DNA of 55,355 nt from Chitinophagales bacterium (GTDB taxonomy: Bacteria > Bacteroidota > Bacteroidia > Chitinophagales > Chitinophagaceae). Shown piece after piece: positions 34,989 to 44,024 of this stretch. The notes under the pieces are model-generated. The model made no database searches. It had not been told where the DNA came from and was given only the letters and a program-made list of their open reading frames with translations. The stretch covers positions 1-55,355 of the forward strand of contig JAAFIK010000029.1 of assembly GCA_013298665.1 (NCBI GenBank), in the 5' to 3' direction. The position numbers were made by a program, and so were the translations under genes. The stretch's first letter is position 1. Each line of letters starts with the position of its first letter.

Positions 34989-37127
34989 TTAGAAAAATTT
35001 ACTCCTGTTATCCTTAACATCAGCTTGTTTGCGGATGCCCTGGAACCAATTCGCTGTTCTTTGTCTCAGGTTTTGTAATTGTTGTGTCTTCGCAGCAGTC
35101 ATGGGATCTGCCGGTTTTGTGCCATAACCGTTTACCTTTATTACATAAACACCATTGTTGCCAATAATTGGTGCGGAAACCTTAGACTGGTAGTCCTTGT
35201 TGAATGCAGCTCCTATCAATTTGGGCTCATTACCAATACCATTAATGATAACTGCTGTAAAGGTGATGCTGGAATCTGCCCCTGCGGTTTCTACCTGTTT
35301 GGCGTATGCTGTGGCCGCAGCTTCCAGTGTCGGATTTGCCCCCAGTTTTTTTATAATTTCTGCAGCCTTTTTATCATTCCTGATAAGTCGCTCAACATCA
35401 GCCCGTGCTGCTTTTGCAGAAGGCAGTCCTTTTTCCTGAATATCTTCAAGTACGGCTACTACAATCTGATCACTCATACGGAATGGTGTACTAACATCAC
35501 CCTGCTTAGCTTCAAAAGCCCACTTTATCAACTCCCGGGCATCCTGCAGACTGCCAAGCTGGTTATCATTCTCTTTTACTGGTGGATTACCCGTTATTTT
35601 CTGGAAACCGTTTTTTTGTGTATACTCGTTAAGGGCTTTAAGGCTTCTTGCTTCCGCTGATAATTTAGTAGCCTGCTGATCTGCCTTATTGATGGTTTCA
35701 TTACTGGCGATGATATCTTTGGCAAGATAGGCCACTTTATAAGCAGGTTCCTGCTTCCATTGCTCAAGTACCTCTATATAATGATAACCGATATATCCCT
35801 GCTGGCCGCCGGTTTGTCCTTTTACAATCTTCTTTGTTCCCACGGGCTCATAAAAAATTGTTCTGTAAAAGGAATCAACCAACGAACTGGTGGAACTGAA
35901 TTTGTATTCGCCCTTTGTATTTTTACTGCCTTCATCATCAGAGTACTTTAATACCATTGCATTAAAATCAGCGCCGCCTTTAATAGCCGTCTGAATACTG
36001 TCAATCAGTTTACGCGCTACACTATCTTCGCGTATCTGTGGATTCTGTGCATCTCCGATTTTAATAAGAATATGCCTGCACTTAACACTGTCGGGCATTG
36101 AACGGGTTTCTACCATGCGAGCCAATACATAGTTGTTTCCATCAAGGTAGGGGCCAAATACTCCACCTTTCGGGAGTGCAGAAATGGAATCTTTCATCCC
36201 CATCTGCAGTTTGCTTTTCAATACAAATCCATCGTAAAATGGTATTATACTGCCGTTACGTGCTGCATAGGCTTGCGCACTACTGTCCTTTATAAATCCT
36301 TCTTTAAGAGCAGCAACAGTATTGCGAACCTGCTCACTATCTGCCAACGAGGCATTAGCGCTGAAGGTTACATAAGATATATTCCTGGTCTCTTCTTCTT
36401 TTTCGTACTGGTACTTGTGTTTTTGCAGATAGCTGGAAATTTCTTCGTCTGTTACCTTTATAGTACTGTCACTGATAACATTATAAGGCACAGATACATA
36501 AGAGATATTAGCAAAAGTATTTTTTTCTGCAGAGTCTTTTGCTTGCTGCCAGTCGGGGTAGTATGCTGCGGCACCAACCATAGCTGAATATTTTGATACA
36601 GCAGCCTCAAGTTTCAATGGCTCAATAATGCGCATTTCAATATCTTCACGCTGCTCATTTTTAAATTTCTTTGCAGATGCCCACCATTGCCTTACTTTTT
36701 CAACATCATACACACCTGTTTTTTGATCTGTGAAACTTTGCTTTAATAATTGCGGTGCATCTTCTGCGCTGTATAAAACTGTTGTCAATTCTTTAGGGGC
36801 AAGCTCAATACCTAATTTTTTAACTTCATCATAAAAAACCTTTTCAGATACAATCCTTTCCCAGGTACTGGTACGCATTTGTGCACGCTGAGCAGCATTA
36901 ATGTTGTTGCCTTGCATCTGGTCTTCCTGCTCCTTCACTTTTTTATTAAAATCGGTAATTTCGATTGCCTCTCCATTTACTTTACCAATAGTAGTGGAAT
37001 TGGAAGCACCAAACAACCTGTTCCCGCCTCCTTTAGCGTCCATTAACAGGAAACCAATCAAACTCAGGGCAATAACTCCGATAACAATGGCCGCACCTTT
37101 GTCACGAATATTCTGAATAATCTGCAT
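34989..37127 (-). CDS. PpiD/SurA-like periplasmic peptidyl-prolyl isomerase
   Basis: 712-aa inner-membrane-anchored chaperone. Transmembrane helix at residues 12-31, then a SurA-type N-terminal chaperone domain (TIGKVNGEAIEITDFNKKVKEQEDQ). A parvulin domain starts at about residue 345 (VKCRHILIKIGDA, then GGADFNAMVLKYSDDEGSKNTKGEY). A second PPIase-like segment follows at about 510-590. It assists folding of exported proteins. It faces the putative origin and has a full promoter: -7 at 37155-37162 with TTTG 23 bp upstream. Single gene with its own terminator. Confidence 0.9.
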   Translation of the reverse strand: MQIIQNIRDKGAAIVIGVIALSLIGFLLMDAKGGGNRLFGASNSTTIGKVNGEAIEITDFNKKVKEQEDQMQGNNINAAQRAQMRTSTWERIVSEKVFYDEVKKLGIELAPKELTTVLYSAEDAPQLLKQSFTDQKTGVYDVEKVRQWWASAKKFKNEQREDIEMRIIEPLKLEAAVSKYSAMVGAAAYYPDWQQAKDSAEKNTFANISYVSVPYNVISDSTIKVTDEEISSYLQKHKYQYEKEEETRNISYVTFSANASLADSEQVRNTVAALKEGFIKDSSAQAYAARNGSIIPFYDGFVLKSKLQMGMKDSISALPKGGVFGPYLDGNNYVLARMVETRSMPDSVKCRHILIKIGDAQNPQIREDSVARKLIDSIQTAIKGGADFNAMVLKYSDDEGSKNTKGEYKFSSTSSLVDSFYRTIFYEPVGTKKIVKGQTGGQQGYIGYHYIEVLEQWKQEPAYKVAYLAKDIIASNETINKADQQATKLSAEARSLKALNEYTQKNGFQKITGNPPVKENDNQLGSLQDARELIKWAFEAKQGDVSTPFRMSDQIVVAVLEDIQEKGLPSAKAARADVERLIRNDKKAAEIIKKLGANPTLEAAATAYAKQVETAGADSSITFTAVIINGIGNEPKLIGAAFNKDYQSKVSAPIIGNNGVYVIKVNGYGTKPADPMTAAKTQQLQNLRQRTANWFQGIRKQADVKDNRSKFF

Positions 37128-37154
37128 GATATGTTAAAAATTAAATTTGGAGGG

Positions 37155-37189
37155 CAAAAATAGGGTAATTTCGGATACGATTCCTCAAA
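37155..37189 (-). promoter_or_regulatory. Promoter of the PpiD-like gene
   Basis: On the minus strand TTTG (37186-37189), 23 bp, then TATTTTTG (37155-37162), matching the Bacteroidota -33/-7 pattern with a long but allowed spacer; 28 bp to the ATG. Confidence 0.6.
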
Positions 37190-37290
37190 TTTTATGGTAC
37201 CAAAAAGCCGATGGGATTCAGAATTGGCCGCAGTTTTCTAAAAAAGTACTTATTTGCCGGGGTATTTATCAGTTGTTCTTTAAATAAGGG

Positions 37291-37653
37291 TTTTCCACAC
37301 TGTTTGTGCATTGCTATCTTTTTGTGTGTATAAAGGGTCGGGTTATTCAAAGTGGTATAAACCCGGTTTGGGTATAAACATATCGGGTAGCGAACCGGTA
37401 GAAACTACCTGTGGGTAAGTAAAAAGTTTTACCTCTTTCTTTAAACACGCTTTTGAGTGGTTATGGTAAACTTTTTTTCCACTGTGGTATTTATACACGG
37501 GTGTTTACAAATAACCATATAAATAACAATAATACAGCAGGGTATAAGCCACTAGTTTGCAGTAATTTTGTGGATTGTACGTGGATAATGGTGGATAAAA
37601 GCATTTTTTTATAAATAAAAATTTTACAAAAAATTAATATCCACATATCCACA
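37291..37653. other. Putative oriC: DnaA-box cluster with AT-rich core
   Basis: 9-mers within one or two bases of TTATCCACA: TTTTCCACA 37291-37299, TGTGGGTAA 37410-37418 (reverse), TTTTCCACT 37475-37483, TGTGGATTG 37569-37577 (reverse), CGTGGATAA 37580-37588 (reverse), GGTGGATAA 37590-37598 (reverse), ATATCCACA 37637-37645 and ATATCCACA 37645-37653. Three reverse and two forward boxes face each other across an AT-rich 38-bp stretch (37599-37636), a likely unwinding element. TTATACACG at 37491-37499 is a weaker ninth site. Gene direction switches here. dnaA itself is not in the window, which is common for origins in this phylum. Confidence 0.7.
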
Positions 37654-37702
37654 GCCCTAATAGTAATGGGTTATTTAAATAATAAACTATTAAATATATA
37701 CT

Positions 37703-38707
37703 ATGGCAGATATTAACATTGATCAGAAAATAGTTCTTGAGAAAGGATTTCTCGATATCGAATTGGATGTAAGTCTGGATCTGTTTGCAGAAATAGAAAG
37801 ATTGAAGAAAGAAAAAAATGCCATTATCCTCGCGCATTATTATCAGGAACCAGATATCCAGGATGTTGCTGATTATATTGGCGATAGCCTGGGTCTTGCA
37901 CAGAAAGCTGCCGAAACTGAAGCCGATATTATAGTTTTTGCCGGGGTTCATTTCATGGCAGAGACGGCCAAAATACTGAATCCTTCAAAAAAGGTATTAT
38001 TACCCGATCTGAAAGCAGGTTGCTCCCTGAGTGATTCGGCACCTCCTGCCCTGTTTAAAGCTTACAGGGATAAGTACCCTGATCACATCGTTGTAACGTA
38101 TATCAACTGCAGCGCGGGTATGAAAGCATTGAGCGATATCATCTGTACGAGTAGCAATGCCCAGAAAATCATCGAAAGTCTTCCTGCTGACCAACAGATC
38201 ATTTTCGCACCGGATCGTAACCTTGGAGCTTATATCAACAAACAGACGGGTAGAAATATGCTGTTATGGAATGGGGCGTGTATGGTACATGAAATTTTCA
38301 GTGCTGAAAAAATTACAAAGCTTAAGCTAAGGCACCCGGGAGCAAAAGTAATAGCACACCCCGAATGTGAAACTGCTGTGTTGGCCCTGGCTGACTACAT
38401 CGGCAGTACTACCGGGCTGCTAAAGTATTCAGCAAATGATGCTGCGAAAGAGTTTATAGTAGTAACAGAAACCGGAATTCTGCACCAGATGCAAAAAAAC
38501 AGCCCGGATAAAACATTTATTCCAGCGCCTCCGAACAATGCCTGTGCCTGCAATGATTGCCCGCACATGAAACTGAATACATTAGAAAAATTATACTTGT
38601 GTATGGCTTATGAAACACCTGAACTTACCATGGATGAAAACTTAAGATTGGCAGCACGGAAACCAATTGACAGAATGCTTGAGATCAGTAAAAAGTATGG
38701 TTTGTAA
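37703..38707 (+). CDS. nadA: Quinolinate synthase
   Basis: 334-aa cytoplasmic 4Fe-4S enzyme of de novo NAD synthesis; condenses iminoaspartate with dihydroxyacetone phosphate to quinolinate. Cluster ligands fit Cys107 (KAGCSLSD), Cys193 (NGACMVHE) and Cys286 (last Cys of CACNDCPHM). Other signatures: [41 protein letters not shown] segment, [18 protein letters not shown]. nadB and nadC are not adjacent; nadD is 4 kb away on the other strand. The start ATG at 37703 is 50 bp beyond the last DnaA-like box. Confidence 0.97.
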   Translation: MADINIDQKIVLEKGFLDIELDVSLDLFAEIERLKKEKNAIILAHYYQEPDIQDVADYIGDSLGLAQKAAETEADIIVFAGVHFMAETAKILNPSKKVLLPDLKAGCSLSDSAPPALFKAYRDKYPDHIVVTYINCSAGMKALSDIICTSSNAQKIIESLPADQQIIFAPDRNLGAYINKQTGRNMLLWNGACMVHEIFSAEKITKLKLRHPGAKVIAHPECETAVLALADYIGSTTGLLKYSANDAAKEFIVVTETGILHQMQKNSPDKTFIPAPPNNACACNDCPHMKLNTLEKLYLCMAYETPELTMDENLRLAARKPIDRMLEISKKYGL

Positions 38708-38753
38708 TTTTATAATTAAGCGTACAATAGTTTAATGCCTGACGGACAGACGC

Positions 38754-39815
38754 TTATAGTCGCCTTTGCCGGTAAGCACTTATTCTTTGTTTTACATTCT
38801 GCCTGATGTTATTGTAAAAAAGGTTAATGTCACCAATATGGTAATTCCTGGTGGTTAATAAGAAATTGCCAAAGAACCGGGGCTTCGCCATCCAGAGTAC
38901 ATTACCGTTAATTTGTGCATCAGCAACACCTTTTTTAAGTTTATTAAAGTTTTTTAATATACTTCCAGTATTGAGAGATCGGGGAGCGTAATCATTCGCT
39001 GTCGTCCAGGTCAGGGGATTAACTACAATTGCTTTGAACTTTTCCTTTGCAACAAATTGGGTATCTGTATACCCTCTTTTATAACTTCGCCAGGAGACGA
39101 AGCAACCCGTTTTATCCGGTGCATTGCAAGCTGAGATTTTTTGAAAATAATTTTCTGGTACCGGAAGGCCAATTAGATAGGCACAAATAAGTTTTTGCTG
39201 CATAGAACCAGCATCAAAGTAATCTTTCAGAAGTTGCGCTGCATGTTTTGTACCCTGGCTATGCGCAGCGATAATTATCGGTCGGCCACCATTATAGTGC
39301 CGTAAGTAAAATTCAAAAGCGTCTTTCACATCTGAATAGGCCAATGCAAATAAACTGTCATTCTCTGCAGAATTGGAAAAGAATGCCCGAATATGAGTCT
39401 GCCGGTACCTCGGTGCAAAAATCCTTGTATTTTCATTAAATGCACTAGCCTGGTAAAGCATACTTGTAAAATCAGTTTTTGCATTCAATTTTTTATCGTC
39501 AATAGGTGCATTTAACCGCTTATCCCTGCTCGATACGAGGGTAGTTGGGTGAATAAAAAAAACGTCTGCAAGACTGTCATTGGACTCGTTAGACTGTAAT
39601 GGCAACGGAATACTATCTGAAGGATCTTTTTTCCAGGGATGTGCTGCCCAGTAAGACATATCACTGTAATCTGGTTTCCCGTCTTTTGAAATAAAACTGT
39701 ATTCGGCACGTGTTGAATAATCGGGCGTTTTACAAGAAATATTGAATACAACCTGCAGTATCATTATGTAATATGCCAGGTGTATTGCTTTTCGGGTTCC
39801 AATAAAGGCAATCAT
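38754..39815 (-). CDS. DUF3089 alpha/beta-hydrolase-like protein
   Basis: 353 aa, probably exported: residues 1-27 carry a hydrophobic leader ending NISC, a weak lipobox (Cys28). An alternative ATG at 39764 (MILQVV) would shorten the leader. The mature part matches DUF3089: ADVFFIHPTTLVSS, RIFAPRYRQ, the nucleophile elbow AAHSQGTKHAAQLL with Ser, and CFVSWRSYKRGY. It is presumably a serine hydrolase of unknown substrate. Single gene, divergent from the oxygenase gene. Confidence 0.83.
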   Translation of the reverse strand: MIAFIGTRKAIHLAYYIMILQVVFNISCKTPDYSTRAEYSFISKDGKPDYSDMSYWAAHPWKKDPSDSIPLPLQSNESNDSLADVFFIHPTTLVSSRDKRLNAPIDDKKLNAKTDFTSMLYQASAFNENTRIFAPRYRQTHIRAFFSNSAENDSLFALAYSDVKDAFEFYLRHYNGGRPIIIAAHSQGTKHAAQLLKDYFDAGSMQQKLICAYLIGLPVPENYFQKISACNAPDKTGCFVSWRSYKRGYTDTQFVAKEKFKAIVVNPLTWTTANDYAPRSLNTGSILKNFNKLKKGVADAQINGNVLWMAKPRFFGNFLLTTRNYHIGDINLFYNNIRQNVKQRISAYRQRRL

Positions 39816-39921
39816 AATTTGTGTATTATCTGTTTAATGTTATAAAAGATTTGTGTACTTTTATCAATATATTACTTGTTCTTTTCGAAGATATTCACAA
39901 AACAAGTCAAAATTGCACATT

Positions 39922-40863
39922 ATGGCCATTCCCTCAGTAAATCTTGCTGATTTTTTAAGTAATGACGATAAACTGAAGCGTGAGTTTGTACAGCAATTGG
40001 GTAAAGCGTATGAAGAAGTTGGTTTTGTTGCCGTAAAGAATCATGGTATTGCTGATGAACTTATCAGAGACCTTTATAACTACGTGCAGCAATTTTTTTC
40101 CCTCCCATTGCAGCAGAAAAGAAAATATGAAGATCCCGTTCTTGCAGGACAAAGAGGCTATACAAGTTTTGGAAAGGAACATGCCAAAGGGTTCGACGCC
40201 CCGGATTTAAAAGAATTTTACCAATACGGACAGGTTCCACGCGATAATTTTAATGAAGAAGAATACCCTGCAAATATTCCGGTTAAAGAAGTAGAAGGTT
40301 TTAACAGCACATTTGAACAAGCCTACAGGGCTTTCGAAAAATCAGGGAAGGCGCTGCTGCAGGCAATAGCTATCTACCTTGAGCTGGATGAATTTTATTT
40401 TGACGATTTTGTGCATAATGGCAACTCAATCCTCCGTGCCATCCACTATCCACCAATTACGACAGAGCCTAAGAGCGCCATCAGGGCTGAGCAACATGAA
40501 GATATCAACCTGATAACATTACTGGTTGGGGCATCGGCAGATGGGTTGCAGATATTAACCAAACAGCAGGAATGGGTGGCAGTAACCTCCCTGCCCGAAC
40601 AAATCGTTGTAAATGTGGGTGATATGCTCCAGCGACTTACAAACAATAAACTTTGTAGTACCACTCACAGGGTTGTTAATCCGCCACGTGAACTATGGCA
40701 TACTTCAAGGTTTTCAATCCCGTTTTTCCTTCACCCCAAAAGTAGTATGAGTCTCAAGTGCCTTGACTCCTGTATTGACGATGCACACCAAAAGCAATAT
40801 GAAGATGCTACGGCCGGGGAATATCTTGACGAAAGACTGCGTGAAATAGGATTAAAAAAGTAA
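39922..40863 (+). CDS. 2-oxoglutarate/Fe(II) oxygenase, isopenicillin-N-synthase-like
   Basis: 313 aa from the ATG at 39922 (MAIPSVNLADFL), the usual start of the family; 23 residues upstream in frame look random. The N-terminal DIOX_N region has AYEEVGFVAVKNHGI. Iron ligands are His192 and Asp194 (QHEDINLITLL) and His249 (STTHRVVNPP), with RFSIPFFLHP supplying the oxoglutarate Arg and Ser. Members hydroxylate or desaturate diverse small molecules; the substrate here is unknown. Upstream AT-rich region has TACTTTTA, a loose -7 match. Confidence 0.9.
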   Translation: MAIPSVNLADFLSNDDKLKREFVQQLGKAYEEVGFVAVKNHGIADELIRDLYNYVQQFFSLPLQQKRKYEDPVLAGQRGYTSFGKEHAKGFDAPDLKEFYQYGQVPRDNFNEEEYPANIPVKEVEGFNSTFEQAYRAFEKSGKALLQAIAIYLELDEFYFDDFVHNGNSILRAIHYPPITTEPKSAIRAEQHEDINLITLLVGASADGLQILTKQQEWVAVTSLPEQIVVNVGDMLQRLTNNKLCSTTHRVVNPPRELWHTSRFSIPFFLHPKSSMSLKCLDSCIDDAHQKQYEDATAGEYLDERLREIGLKK

Positions 40864-40891
40864 AACTCATTTAAGAACCAAACCAATTTAC

Positions 40892-41377
40892 ATGAAAAGG
40901 ATTTTAGTTATTATTGTTTTAGCAGCCGGATTGTTTTCCTTAAGTTCTTGCAGTAACAAAGCATTAGAGTTTAATAATAAAATGGTGGAGATACAATCTA
41001 AGCTTACGCCAATGTTTACCGAATACGGAAAGAAAATGGAAAATATTGGGGATAAGCCGTTGAGTACTATTGTTCCTGATGCAAAGGCATTGATGACCAA
41101 TGTTGATAAAAGCATCAGCGATATTAACGCTTTGGAAGCCCCTGCAGATGGAGCCAACTTTAAAAAGTCTATGCTTGCTCAACTGGAGTACCTCAAAAAA
41201 TTCTGTAGTAACACTATAAAAATGGCAGATGAGAAGTTACCAGATGAAGAAAAGATAACCCTTGCTTCAGAAGTGATGAACGCGGGGAACGAACTCGAAA
41301 AACTTGAGTCAGCAACAGAACAGGCACAAAAAGATTTTGCAAAGAAGAATAACTTCAAGTTGCAATCCAAAAACTAA
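40892..41377 (+). CDS. Lipoprotein of unknown function, alpha-helical
   Basis: 161 aa with lipoprotein signal ending SLSSC (Cys20). The mature chain is almost entirely helical and charged (ALEFNNKMVEIQSKLTPMFTEYGKKM, ANFKKSMLAQLEYLKKF, AGNELEKLESATEQAQKDFAKKN), suggesting a long helical hairpin or four-helix bundle. I do not recognise a named family. 28 bp after the oxygenase gene, probably one transcript, ended by a hairpin terminator. Confidence 0.8.
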   Translation: MKRILVIIVLAAGLFSLSSCSNKALEFNNKMVEIQSKLTPMFTEYGKKMENIGDKPLSTIVPDAKALMTNVDKSISDINALEAPADGANFKKSMLAQLEYLKKFCSNTIKMADEKLPDEEKITLASEVMNAGNELEKLESATEQAQKDFAKKNNFKLQSKN

Positions 41378-41392
41378 ATCTGTGCTTGTGGA

Positions 41393-41422
41393 AAAGACCA
41401 TCTCGGAGCGGGATGGTTTTTT
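41393..41422 (+). terminator. Terminator after the helical lipoprotein gene
   Basis: AGACCATCTC pairs with GGGATGGTTT around GGAGC and is followed by a run of six T. It lies only 7 bp before the chrA ATG, so chrA either needs read-through or a promoter overlapping the hairpin. Confidence 0.8.
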
Positions 41423-41428
41423 AGTACA

Positions 41429-42694
41429 ATGCTATTGGTTTTGATTCTTCTAAGGCACATACCGTTTTTACGTGCAGTATTCCTGCACAGCATCACCGCT
41501 TTCGGCGGCCCCCAGGGACATATGGGAATGATGATGAAAACCTTTGTCGAAAAACGGCGAGACCTGACAAAAGAAGAACTGATGGAATACATCTCATTCT
41601 GTCAGTTACTTCCCGGAGCATCTTCTACACAAACACTTACACTGATTGGCTATAAACGGGGAGGTATCCCGCTCGCGATTATTACGCTGATGATATGGAT
41701 ACTACCCGCTTGTTTTCTTATGGGCGCACTTTCTTTCCTTGTTTCAAGTATCGGAAAGGAAAACCTTAGTGTAAGTATCTTCCAGTTTATCCAGCCGATG
41801 GCAATAGGCTTTCTTGCATATGCAGGATTTAGTGTATTCAGGATTGCCGTTAACAGCTTGATTACACAAATGATTATGCTGGTCGCAATGGTTGCGACCT
41901 TTATTTTTTTCCGCGCTCCATGGATTTTCCCGGCACTCATTGTGGCAGGCGGTATCGTGACAAACATCAGTAATAAACGTATCATAGAAAAGGAAATCAT
42001 CAAACCAAAGCAAATCCGGTGGATGAATATCTGGCTCTTCGCAATTATTTTTATTACCGCTGGTATATTAAGCGAAGCAGCACGTAAACAACAATGGGAA
42101 AACCGGAAAGCGTTCAATCTTTTTGAAAATACTTACCGCTTTGGAAGCCTTGTTTTTGGCGGTGGCGATGTGCTGATTCCCATGATGCTTGATCAGTTTG
42201 TTGCAAGGCCGCAGAATGAAAAAGTACTCGAGAGAAACCCCGGTTTGATCCGGCTCGAAAAAGAAGAAATACTAACCGGAGCCGGAATAGTTCGCGCAAT
42301 TCCGGGCCCTGTTTTCTCAATTGCCGCTTATACGGGGGGACTGGCAATGAAAAATGCAGAAAAGCCCTGCGAACAAGTATTGGGAATTATCATTGGTATG
42401 GTGGCTATTTTCCTGCCCAGTGCGTTACTGGTTCTTTTTTTCTATCCCGTGTGGCATAACCTCAAAAAATTCATTGTTGTTTACCGGGCACTTGAGGGGA
42501 TTAATGCCGTGGTGGTTGGTTTAATGTGGGCAGCTACAATCTACCTGCTTAAAGACATTTCGCTGATGCCGGTCAGCCAAACTGCACTGCTTAATATCGG
42601 CGTTATTGCCGGTACGTTTACCACCCTGCAGCTGACGAGGCTACCGCCGCCCTTTATTGTTTTTTTCTGTCTCCTGCTCGGACTGCTCTTCTAA
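41429..42694 (+). CDS. chrA: Chromate transporter (two-domain ChrA)
   Basis: 421-aa inner-membrane protein with about 10-12 hydrophobic segments. It has two CHR halves: the first with [14 protein letters not shown] and [21 protein letters not shown], the second with [16 protein letters not shown] and [20 protein letters not shown]. It exports chromate in exchange or by proton motive force, and may act on other oxyanions. The stop overlaps the convergent nadD stop by 4 bp. Starts almost directly after a terminator, so regulation by read-through is possible. Confidence 0.92.
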   Translation: MLLVLILLRHIPFLRAVFLHSITAFGGPQGHMGMMMKTFVEKRRDLTKEELMEYISFCQLLPGASSTQTLTLIGYKRGGIPLAIITLMIWILPACFLMGALSFLVSSIGKENLSVSIFQFIQPMAIGFLAYAGFSVFRIAVNSLITQMIMLVAMVATFIFFRAPWIFPALIVAGGIVTNISNKRIIEKEIIKPKQIRWMNIWLFAIIFITAGILSEAARKQQWENRKAFNLFENTYRFGSLVFGGGDVLIPMMLDQFVARPQNEKVLERNPGLIRLEKEEILTGAGIVRAIPGPVFSIAAYTGGLAMKNAEKPCEQVLGIIIGMVAIFLPSALLVLFFYPVWHNLKKFIVVYRALEGINAVVVGLMWAATIYLLKDISLMPVSQTALLNIGVIAGTFTTLQLTRLPPPFIVFFCLLLGLLF

Positions 42695-43260
42695 CGGTAA
42701 TAATTATTTTTTTCTATTTCTTCCATTACACTATCAGGTACCAGGAACCGGAACGATTTCTTTAACCGTACCAACTCACGTATATGGGTACTCGAAATTT
42801 CAAGTAAAGGTGCATCCATAACAGTAATCCTTTTGCCGGGCAACCCTGTAAGGTTAAAACCAGGACGGTTGTAAACATAAATAGCGTAGTCCCGAAGAAG
42901 AACATCATGATTTTTCCATCTCGTAATATTTTGCAAACTGTCTCCACCCATGATAATGGCAAATTCGTGTTCCGGATATTTTTCCTTCAGGTAAGCCAGC
43001 GTGTCAACAGTAAAGGAAGGCCTGGGTAAATGAAACTCAATATTGGATGACTTAATTTTTGTTTCCCCTTCCAGGGCTGTGTTCACGAGAAAGAGCCGCT
43101 GATATTCGTTGAGTAGAGATGCAGAGGGTTTTAAGGGATTTTGCGGAGATACCACTAACCACACCTGTTGGAGGTCTGTTGTATTAATGGCATGAGTGGC
43201 AATGATGAGATGACCATTGTGTATTGGGTTAAAGGATCCAAAGTAGAGCCCAATCTTCAT
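42691..43260 (-). CDS. nadD: Nicotinate-nucleotide adenylyltransferase
   Basis: 189-aa cytoplasmic nucleotidyltransferase of NAD synthesis (NaMN + ATP to deamido-NAD). Opens [20 protein letters not shown] with the (H/T)xGH motif; [10 protein letters not shown], the [18 protein letters not shown] core and the SSTHIRELV motif near the C-terminus are diagnostic. Follows the FeoA-like gene by 6 bp, one operon. Confidence 0.95.
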   Translation of the reverse strand: MKIGLYFGSFNPIHNGHLIIATHAINTTDLQQVWLVVSPQNPLKPSASLLNEYQRLFLVNTALEGETKIKSSNIEFHLPRPSFTVDTLAYLKEKYPEHEFAIIMGGDSLQNITRWKNHDVLLRDYAIYVYNRPGFNLTGLPGKRITVMDAPLLEISSTHIRELVRLKKSFRFLVPDSVMEEIEKNNYYR

Positions 43261-43266
43261 ACAGTT

Positions 43267-43512
43267 TTATTTGATGGGGTTTTGTGCAATTTCTTCTACC
43301 CATATCAGTTCTGCCTCATCAATTCTAAGACTGAGTATATAACCAGCCACGCTCAGTGAAATCGGATCACCCAGGGGGGCAATATGATCTATGGTAACGG
43401 CTTCTCCCGGTACACAGCCCATTTCCATTAATTTTATAAAGAGATCATCCTGTTCGAAAGATTTGATGATAACCGTTTTCCCTACCGTAGCTTCTGACAG
43501 TCTTTTTACCAT
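43267..43512 (-). CDS. FeoA domain protein
   Basis: 81-aa SH3-like FeoA domain (ATG at 43512; another at 43518): LSEATVGKTVIIKSF, LFIKLMEMGCVPGEAVTIDHIAPLGDPISLSVAGYILSLRIDEAELI. Stand-alone FeoA proteins modulate FeoB ferrous iron transport, but no feoB is nearby; it is co-transcribed with nadD instead. Divergent from ybeY across about 80 bp. Confidence 0.87.
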   Translation of the reverse strand: MVKRLSEATVGKTVIIKSFEQDDLFIKLMEMGCVPGEAVTIDHIAPLGDPISLSVAGYILSLRIDEAELIWVEEIAQNPIK

Positions 43513-43534
43513 AATCACGCTTAATCTTCTGTTG

Positions 43535-43542
43535 TAGATTTG
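43535..43542 (+). promoter_or_regulatory. Putative -7 promoter element of ybeY
   Basis: TAGATTTG, exact TAnnTTTG match, 53 bp before the ybeY ATG, in the divergent gap with feoA-nadD. Confidence 0.5.
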
Positions 43543-43595
43543 TACTGCAAAAATATCTATTGCTTATTGTAACTAACTTCGATTTTAGAAATCAA

Positions 43596-44024
43596 ATGAG
43601 CCAGGTACACTTTTTTTATTCTTGTGCAAACTTCACTTTTAACGACAGAACAAAGCTGAAAAGCTTCATCAACCTTTTATTTAAAAGGGAAGATAAACGA
43701 TTAAGCGAGCTCAATTATATTTTCTGTACCGATGAATATCTCCTTGCCATCAACCAACAGTTCCTGAAGCATGACGATTATACTGATATCATAACCTTTG
43801 ACCTTTCAGCAGACCCAGACTCTCTTATCGGTGAAATCTACATAAGTATTGACCGGGTTCGTGAAAACGCGCTTTCTCTTGGCCTACCCTTTAAAACCGA
43901 ACTACACCGGGTACTTTTTCATGGCGCGCTTCATTTATGCGGTTATGGCGACAAAACAAAGGGGCAGGTTCAGCAAATGCGAAAAAAGGAAGATGAATAC
44001 CTTGCAATATATTTCCAGGCCTGA
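43596..44024 (+). CDS. ybeY: Endoribonuclease YbeY, rRNA maturation factor
   Basis: 142 aa from ATG 43596; a TTG at 43560 would add 12 residues. It matures the 3' end of 16S rRNA and takes part in ribosome quality control. The metal motif is HGALHLCGYGDK: His109 and His113 are present, but the usual third His (residue 119) is Asp. DDYTDIITFDLS and LIGEIYISIDRVRENA are family marks. The stop overlaps the next ATG (TGATG). Confidence 0.93.
   Translation: MSQVHFFYSCANFTFNDRTKLKSFINLLFKREDKRLSELNYIFCTDEYLLAINQQFLKHDDYTDIITFDLSADPDSLIGEIYISIDRVRENALSLGLPFKTELHRVLFHGALHLCGYGDKTKGQVQQMRKKEDEYLAIYFQA

Larger units (their letters stand above)
37128..37702. other. 575-bp noncoding region, candidate replication origin
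   Basis: No gene. It lies between the leftward ppiD-like and rightward nadA genes and contains the DnaA-box cluster annotated separately, an AT-rich core and the promoter of the leftward gene. Confidence 0.7.

Noticed and set aside
37634..37951. 105-codon minus-strand frame running through the origin candidate into nadA
   Set aside because: It overlaps the start of nadA in antisense, is Phe/Ile/Asn-rich as expected of AT-rich noncoding DNA, and has no signal or domain.
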